A stretch of 64,000 nucleotides of DNA from Escarpia spicata (lineage: Eukaryota; Annelida; Polychaeta; Sabellida; Siboglinidae): the NCBI GenBank assembly GCA_963995525.1, contig OZ023216.1:43258454-43322453 (forward strand), in the 5' to 3' direction. Numbering within the stretch: position 1 is the stretch's first letter; each line of letters opens with the position of its first letter. The translations under genes and the position numbers were made by a program. Under the pieces are notes generated by a model. The model was not told the DNA's origin. It did no database searches and was given only the letters and a program-made list of their open reading frames with translations. Shown in pieces: positions 58,697 through 64,000 of the stretch.

Positions 58697-58928
58697 CTAC
58701 GACTCCTTTATTGTCTCGTAAGTTGGAGCCGCAGGCGCCATTGTATCGTACACGGCCGGGGACAAGTCGATTTCTTCGGTCGGCGTATGACTATAAGCAT
58801 CGCCCTCTGTTGCAGTTGTCGGATGGATTGTGTCGTATACGGCTAGTCTCATATCGATTTCTTCCGGTCGTGTATGAGCGTACGTGTCGACGTTGTCAAC
58901 AGTCGCCCGACATTTGACACACTGCACT
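58697..58928 (-). CDS. cytoplasmic tail exon with repeated tyrosine motifs, stop codon
   Basis: The acceptor is TATACTTTCAG before 58928. One base completes the Arg codon, and 76 further residues follow before TAG. A 29-residue internal repeat occurs twice: YAHTRPEEIDMRLAVYDTI and YSHTPTEEIDLSPAVYDTM. A third motif YETI lies six residues after YDTM, giving YxxM-x6-YxxI, close to the ITAM spacing (YxxL/I-x6-8-YxxL/I). YDTM also fits the YxxM PI3-kinase p85 site. Function is inferred from motifs only. Confidence 0.82.
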
Positions 58929-61900
58929 CTGAAAGTATACTTGCTCGCTTTACCAAAATGTGTTGTTTAGTGTTGATAAAACAATTGGAGCAGTTTGTTT
59001 CTACCCGAAACTGTCCAAATTAGGTGAAAAAATCGACAAAACGTTATATGGCTGTGCATGTCATTACATAAAGCTATTGACACTTACACAATTCTTATTA
59101 ATTCTTACTCTGACTTTACGAAGGGTCTGCTCTCCGTTATGTAACAGTCAGCATCGTAAACTACAAATGTTAACATCAACGAACCTTGGCTGGCTAAACA
59201 ATTTGAGGGTGGAATTTAAAAAGAGGCCTTGACATCAATAGATTGTTCATCAATTAACTAATACACAATTGTTATTAGTTTTCACTTTAGTATTGAAACC
59301 ACAACAATGTATGATTTATGAAGACTTGATACAGGATTGCGTCACTGAACCATCACTGAACATTGATGGATTCTCAAGAACAGCCAGTTGCAATTGTGTT
59401 TTACATGTCCAAAGATTGTAAACAAGCAATAATATACCTGGTCACGTATATCAAAATACAAGACACCACTGCAACACTAAATGCGCCCAATGCGATCGTC
59501 AATAAATAGTATATGCCTCCTGGAAATGAAAACAAAACATATCTTTAGATTGAGAGTATATCACACGTACGCACGCGTGTGCGTATGTGTTGATGTACGA
59601 CTAGATAGACATTTGCGAAATGTTATCGTTCCGACTCCACGACACCATATAGGTCTTACCAGTCACGTGGGATAAATTGTATCTTTCGATATGCAACATA
59701 TTTTTTGAGTGTAATCATCATGTTTGATTTTGCCGATTCGAAACCTCTTTCTAATAAACTTATTATGTTTAGATCCAAATACCTTATTCACACAACGTGC
59801 AACCCACTGCCTGGAGCGCAAGGTTGTCATTTTCTATCTGTATACCCCTCAACCTCGAAAATGGGTAACATAACCCCCATCCAATCTTCCGAATCATGCC
59901 TGACAGCAGCTGAAGCTCTGGTTGATATGTGATAGATATTTGTGGGAAATGTGCTATCCCAGGCCCCAAAACGCCCCCTCCAAATCAACCATTACATGGG
60001 AATGAGATGAATATACTAAGCTAATCGTCGTATGTACTTGAGTATTTGTTAACGTTAGTGCTTACATGCTTAGTTCTATTAAGTTTTCAATTAAATATTA
60101 TACAGATAGTAAATGACAACATACGTTAGGTAGGTGGTGAACAATACAGACTGCACACATTTTATTTTCACTCCTAAGACTGTTATATAATTTAAGCGCC
60201 TACCTAATGCAAAGCAATGATAGATTATTTGTTAAAAACAGTTTGTAAGTCCTATACGCAATCCAATTAGGGGGTCGCGTACATTTGATATAGCGACAAT
60301 CACGTCATCAGCAAAATTAGTTACGTATCACTCTGGTCATAATAAATCATATGTACAGACTGTACTATAAAACACGACACTTGCAGGAATGTTACAAGCG
60401 GATAAAAAATACTATGTTCGTGTTACACAAAGCGTAATATGTAAAAAAATCTACATGACATTTGTAACATGTATTATTATAATTATGTAAGTTATTAAAT
60501 AAAGAAACACATTCTGTATTATTAAATATTTGAACCACAATGAATGTTGACACTTCAGTAAAACTTGCAAACATTTGCCATTGCTGCACGCAAAATAATC
60601 AAGTCCTTTGGCACATACTGAAATGTTGTAAATTTGAAAGTACTCCTTCCTACATTTCTTGTGCATTTCCGTAGCACAGTAACGTTTAGAAAATTTGCCA
60701 CACATGTAGTATTGTCATTTAGTAAATGCGGGCGAAAACGTGTAGTATTGTCATTTAGTAAATGAGGGCGAAAACGTTAATTAACAACTTAACTGTATAT
60801 ACAAAGAAACATGTTATAAGAACCAGAACGAAATGCTGTTTGATATCTAGAACACCTTCATCACAAATTATTCTTGTAAGATACTGTAGTATCATAACAT
60901 TGTAACCATAACCCAGATAGGGCCAGGTGTGTTCTTTTGCAAAATGCCAGTCATATTTCAAAACAGGCAATGGATACCCTTTCAGATCGCCGAATAAACC
61001 AAAACATGGGATTGAGTTATTCTTAGCAAACCGTCATATATGTACCAGCATATTTATTAACATACATTTGTATAACTCGTTTATTTGCTTACTTAATTAT
61101 GTACAGATAGTGATCCAGAAATAAAATCACCTCTGACAAGAGAAACAATACGCACAAATACGCTTAATACAGTTTGTTTTCATTTACCAGCGGTTTCCTT
61201 GCTAACTCCGCTGATAGCCGTTGTCACGGCGTGTAGACTGGTGGTCGATACCTCGCCCACGGTCGAGACATGAGTGGTCAGGCCATCCATCGTGTCTTCT
61301 TTCACTCGACTTGCGGTCACTGTCGATGCTGCAACGAATGGGTGTATGTGTGGAGCGTGTCACATTCTAATGATATAGATCCGCTTTGTTTTACACTGCA
61401 AAGACATTTAACGTGCTTGTGTTTTTTTATTTCAGTACAACATTGTGATTCGTTGTCATAGTAGTTGTTTACTGCCTGACGACAGTTTGACCTCGTCAAC
61501 GCCATCAGGATCCGTGAAAGCATAAACACAGTCTTACAGAACAATAGTCTCCCAATTGAGCACTCCTTCTCTAACGGACACCCGCCAAAAGCGACCATAT
61601 TTCCGTTGCAATAACTGTTTAAAATGACCCCCTACAGCGGCAACCCGCCTAATGCAACCAACGGCTGGTTTTGCAAACAAATGTGCCCCATTGCAACGAC
61701 TCTCAAAAACCACTCTTAATGTATAACACGATTTCCCATGGGGCTTGCCATGCCAGGCCACGCTTATTACGGTTCCTCGGTATGCTGGTCTTGCATTCTG
61801 AACATTTAGATGACATTATCCCAAAGTACAGCGTATTTTGTGTCGAAGAAAGTTACTCAACATTGATAAAGTCGGTAAATGTTTTATTTGAATTTAAAAT

Positions 61901-63729
61901 GAGGCTATCTTTTTGTTTTTATCGTAAAATCACCAATTTATATAAACTAGATACTAACAGTCCACATTTGTTTTAATGAGCAGCTTGTCCGTGGGTCCAC
62001 TTATATTGTACATTAAATTGAAATATTGTCTTGTATTTCCTCCTTACTGTGCACATTGTACTGCAGGCTTTGTATTTACATGTCAGCGTGGGCAACTGAG
62101 AAATGACAATAACGATCAGATTACCCACGTTCAGTCTACACTGTCGGGTTATATACACAAACAGAGTAAGAGCGGCGGGGTATGCGCGGGAATGAATGCT
62201 GAACATGCACACGAAGGTTCAAATCAGATAACAATGACAAGACGCCGTTGTCATGATGTCTGCTATTGATAATAATTCTATACAAACACGTAGACGTACT
62301 ATTTGCGTAGTTCACACCATCGTATCCAGTGACACATTTGCAGGTGTACCCGTTGACTTTATCAGTACAAGTGCCACCGTTAATACATGGCTTGCTAATG
62401 CAGTCGTTCACATCTATAACAAACGCAGGCATTTATCAAATGCAGGTATATATTACGATAAATACAGTGGCTAAATTTGTTGGTAATATCTCAAAGATGA
62501 ACATTGGTGTATAATCTCTCGCTGTCTTAACAAGATCGCTTAATCACAGTCAACTGGCATATAAAAATGGATTAACTATAGGAAGGAAATCTATGTTTGG
62601 ATATGATAACAAGAAATATTTTTTTCATGAAGGATATATCTGAGGAATTTCCAATAAAAATAACAAATACAGTTTCCAATCGTTGCATAAAATACCCCTG
62701 GCGCAATCGTTTACGTCTACAATAATAGTACGCATACGTATTACAACAAACAATGTGATTATATTAGAAGATAACATATCCTTGATTACTACAGTAGTAT
62801 ATTATGTTATTCTCTTATCAAGGTCGCTTTATTAGGACGATTGATATCCCTTTCAAATGATGCCCATAAAAACTGCTTTGGCAAATATAGGTCATCTACC
62901 GATAGGTTTGATAACAAGAAATCTACATCAAATGACATATCTTAAAAATAGCAAATACAGTTTGCAAGTATTGCATAGTATTTCAATGATATGCTCGACG
63001 CACAGAAACAAATATACTATGCAAGTATTACCACAAACAACAAATAGCTAGGGTACAGTTTTTAAATGTTACAAGTATTCATCTTCGTCCATTGAGACAA
63101 AATATAGATATATACGTAGACTTACTGTTTTCGCAATTATCTCCATCGTAGCCAGCGACACAGTCGCAGGAGTATCCGTTGACTTCATCTCTACAAGTGC
63201 TACCGTGTTCACATGGATTTAGGGCGCAGTCGTTCACGTCTATTACAAAAGTAGGTATCACAATGCAGTGCCTGCATTTGTTGATAACATATCCTAGTTG
63301 AATATCTAGGTTGTAATGATACTCTCGCTGTCTTAACAAGTTCGCTTAATTACGGCGACTGACATCCCAGTCAACTGACATATCAAAATTATTTAAGTAT
63401 AGGCAGGCAATCTATGTTTGGATATGATAACAAGAACTATATTTCATAATATGATATTTTGGAAAAATTATTAATAAAGTAACGAGTACAGTTTCCTATT
63501 ATTGAATAACGTTCCCGTGATGTTGTCGATGCACAACAAAATATAATTCATAAGTTTTATCACAAATATTGCAGAACTATTGTAGAGTTATTCGATTACA
63601 TATATGCAGACTTACTGTTTTCGCAATTATCTCCGTCGTAGCCAGCGACACAGTCGCAGGAGTATCCTTTGACTTCATCTCTACAAGTGCCACCGTGTTC
63701 ACATGGATTAGGGTCGCAGTCGTTTATGT
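58697..63729 (-). CDS. single-pass membrane protein with EGF-like repeats and tyrosine-motif tail (3' part of gene; 5' end outside window)
   Basis: This looks like a cell-surface receptor or adhesion protein. Six minus-strand exons join in frame: 63729-63616, 63239-63126 and 62413-62300 (one EGF-like module each, 114 nt, phase 1-1), 61328-61188 (Ser/Thr-rich stalk), 59519-59438 (transmembrane) and 58928-58697 (cytoplasmic tail, TAG stop). The EGF modules follow the pattern NDC-x4-PC-x3-G-x-TC-x5-GY-x-C-x-C-x2-GYDG-x2-C and begin with the Asp/Asn-x-Asn-Asp-Cys calcium-binding signature. The membrane segment is YYLLTIALGAFSVAVVSC followed by ILIYV. The tail carries YDTI, YDTM and YETI motifs. 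A polyadenylation signal follows 55 nt after the stop. I do not recognise a named orthologue. The arrangement recalls MEGF/Draper-like receptors, but the EGF modules are Notch/fibulin-like. The third EGF lacks its last Cys. The splice-phase agreement across all six exons is the main support. Confidence 0.8.
59438..59519 (-). CDS. transmembrane exon
   Basis: The acceptor is TTTCCAG before 59519 and the donor is GACCAG|GTATATT. The exon is 82 nt, phase 1 to 2. It encodes GIYYLLTIALGAFSVAVVSC then ILIYVTR, about 23 hydrophobic residues followed by Arg. With the Arg/Lys at the start of the next exon this gives a positive-inside stop-transfer, so the protein is type I. Confidence 0.78.
59520..61187 (-). 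other. intron between stalk and transmembrane exons
   Basis: This 1.67-kb stretch has no exon I can support. A 37-bp direct duplication (tattgtcatttagtaaatg plus flanks) lies at about 60703-60775. Confidence 0.55.
61188..61328 (-). CDS. Ser/Thr-rich extracellular stalk exon
   Basis: The acceptor is CGTTGCAG before 61328 and the donor is CCGCTG|GTAAATG. The exon is 141 nt and phase 1-1, fitting the EGF exon upstream and the membrane exon downstream. It encodes about 47 residues rich in Thr and Ser (for example TTHVSTVGEVSTTSLHAVTT), as expected for an O-glycosylated juxtamembrane stalk. It has no stop codon and was found by splice logic. Confidence 0.75.
61329..62299 (-). other. intron between third EGF exon and stalk exon
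   Basis: The interval is 971 bp. The splice phases of the two flanking exons agree across it, and I recognise no further EGF module inside. Confidence 0.55.
62300..62413 (-). CDS. EGF-like exon, membrane-proximal, sixth Cys replaced by Tyr
   Basis: The acceptor is TTTGTTATAG before 62413 and the donor is GCAAATA|GTACGTC. It encodes VNDCISKPCINGGTC and GYTCKCVTGYDGVNYAN. The codon for the usual last cysteine is TAC (Tyr), so the Cys5-Cys6 disulfide cannot form. Splice sites and frame are intact, so this looks like a coding change rather than a dead exon. Confidence 0.82.
62690..62735 (-). pseudogene. remnant of a deleted EGF exon
   Basis: The stretch gcgcaatcgtttacgtct at about 62698 matches the 5' end of the EGF exon at 63729 (cgcagtcgtttatgtct on the plus strand), and the adjoining upstream intron is also homologous (62740-63060 versus 63730-64000). 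The rest of the exon and its donor are missing. An EGF exon was evidently lost by internal deletion. Confidence 0.6.
63126..63239 (-). CDS. EGF-like exon (calcium-binding type), second
   Basis: The acceptor is TTTGTAATAG before 63239 and the donor is GAAAACA|GTAAGTC. It encodes VNDCALNPCEHGSTC and GYSCDCVAGYDGDNCEN with six cysteines. It is 114 nt long and phase 1-1, the same as its neighbours. Confidence 0.88.
63616..63729 (-). CDS. EGF-like exon (calcium-binding type), most upstream seen
   Basis: The acceptor is ATATTTTAG before 63729 and the donor is GAAAACA|GTAAGTC at 63616/63615. The exon encodes INDCDPNPCEHGGTC, then KGYSCDCVAGYDGDNCEN, with all six cysteines. Phase 1-1 means it can be added or skipped without a frameshift. 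Its sequence is nearly identical to the next exon downstream, showing recent duplication. Confidence 0.88.
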
Positions 63730-64000
63730 CTAAAATATTAGTACACACATGTATTACAACAAACCATGCGATTATATTTTAAAATAAAATATCCTTGATG
63801 AATACAGTAGTATACAATGTCATCCTTTTATCAAGATCGTTTCATAACAACGATTGACATCCCTTTCAAATAATGCCACAGAAAAATTGCTTCCGTAAAT
63901 ACAGGTGACTCTATCTTTGAGTTGATAACAAGAAATATCTACATCAAATGATACATCTGAAAACATAGCAAATACAGATTGTGACTAGGGCTTATTGCAT

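Larger units (their letters stand above)
62414..64000 (-). repeat. intragenic duplication of EGF exon-intron units
   Basis: Intron sequence 62414-62690 matches 63240-63520 (shared tctcgctgtcttaacaag, caatctatgtttggatatg, gataacaagaa). Intron 62740-63000 matches 63730-64000 (shared tattacaacaaac, atatccttgat, tgacatccctttcaaat-type, gataacaagaaat). Thus a two-exon EGF cassette was duplicated. Confidence 0.75.

Overview
Eukaryotic nuclear DNA from an invertebrate animal. Coding exons are short and flanked by GT/AG splice sites. LINE and SINE remnants and very long dinucleotide repeats are abundant, and there are two 200-N scaffold gaps (5183-5382 and 44993-45192). A homeobrain-type homeobox gene (a family missing from vertebrates), SWIM/YqaJ-type sequences and calcium-binding EGF exons suggest a marine invertebrate. 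A lophotrochozoan such as a mollusc is my best guess, but the sequence does not prove it.

Layout. 1-6600: remnants of the endonuclease half of an L2/CR1-type LINE, a degenerate hammerhead-like inverted repeat, a huge (AG)n tract, gap 1 and a reverse-strand SINE. 6607-15165 (minus): a complete three-exon homeobrain (hbn) gene of 326 codons, with a 66-bp minisatellite beside the homeodomain splice acceptor in intron 2. 15166-31200: hbn promoter side and a gene-poor interval. It holds a four-site TAATNNNATTA array, a nested direct/inverted repeat complex with two LINE 3' ends (17.6-21.0 kb), and many TG, AT and GC-rich simple repeats. 31200-33600: a SINE and a decayed SWIM/YqaJ-type gene on the minus strand. 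33900-36610: an inactivated L2/CR1-type LINE with its 3' tail. 37000-45000: SINE pieces, an RTE-type LINE 3' end, minisatellites, and weak traces of a duplicated plus-strand gene with exon-like pieces between CT-rich tracts. 45219-57322: four nearly identical 3.0-kb tandem units starting 27 bp after gap 2. 58697-63729 (minus): the 3' part of a single-pass membrane protein gene, with three EGF exons, a Ser/Thr-rich stalk exon, a transmembrane exon and a tyrosine-rich cytoplasmic exon. Its 5' end lies beyond the window.

The two supported host genes are a brain-patterning type transcription factor (hbn, usually linked to rx and otp in the HRO cluster, though neither is in this window) and a putative EGF-type receptor whose tail resembles immunoreceptor or phagocytic-receptor tails. 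They are 43 kb apart and nothing links them functionally. Most of the rest is repeat-derived.
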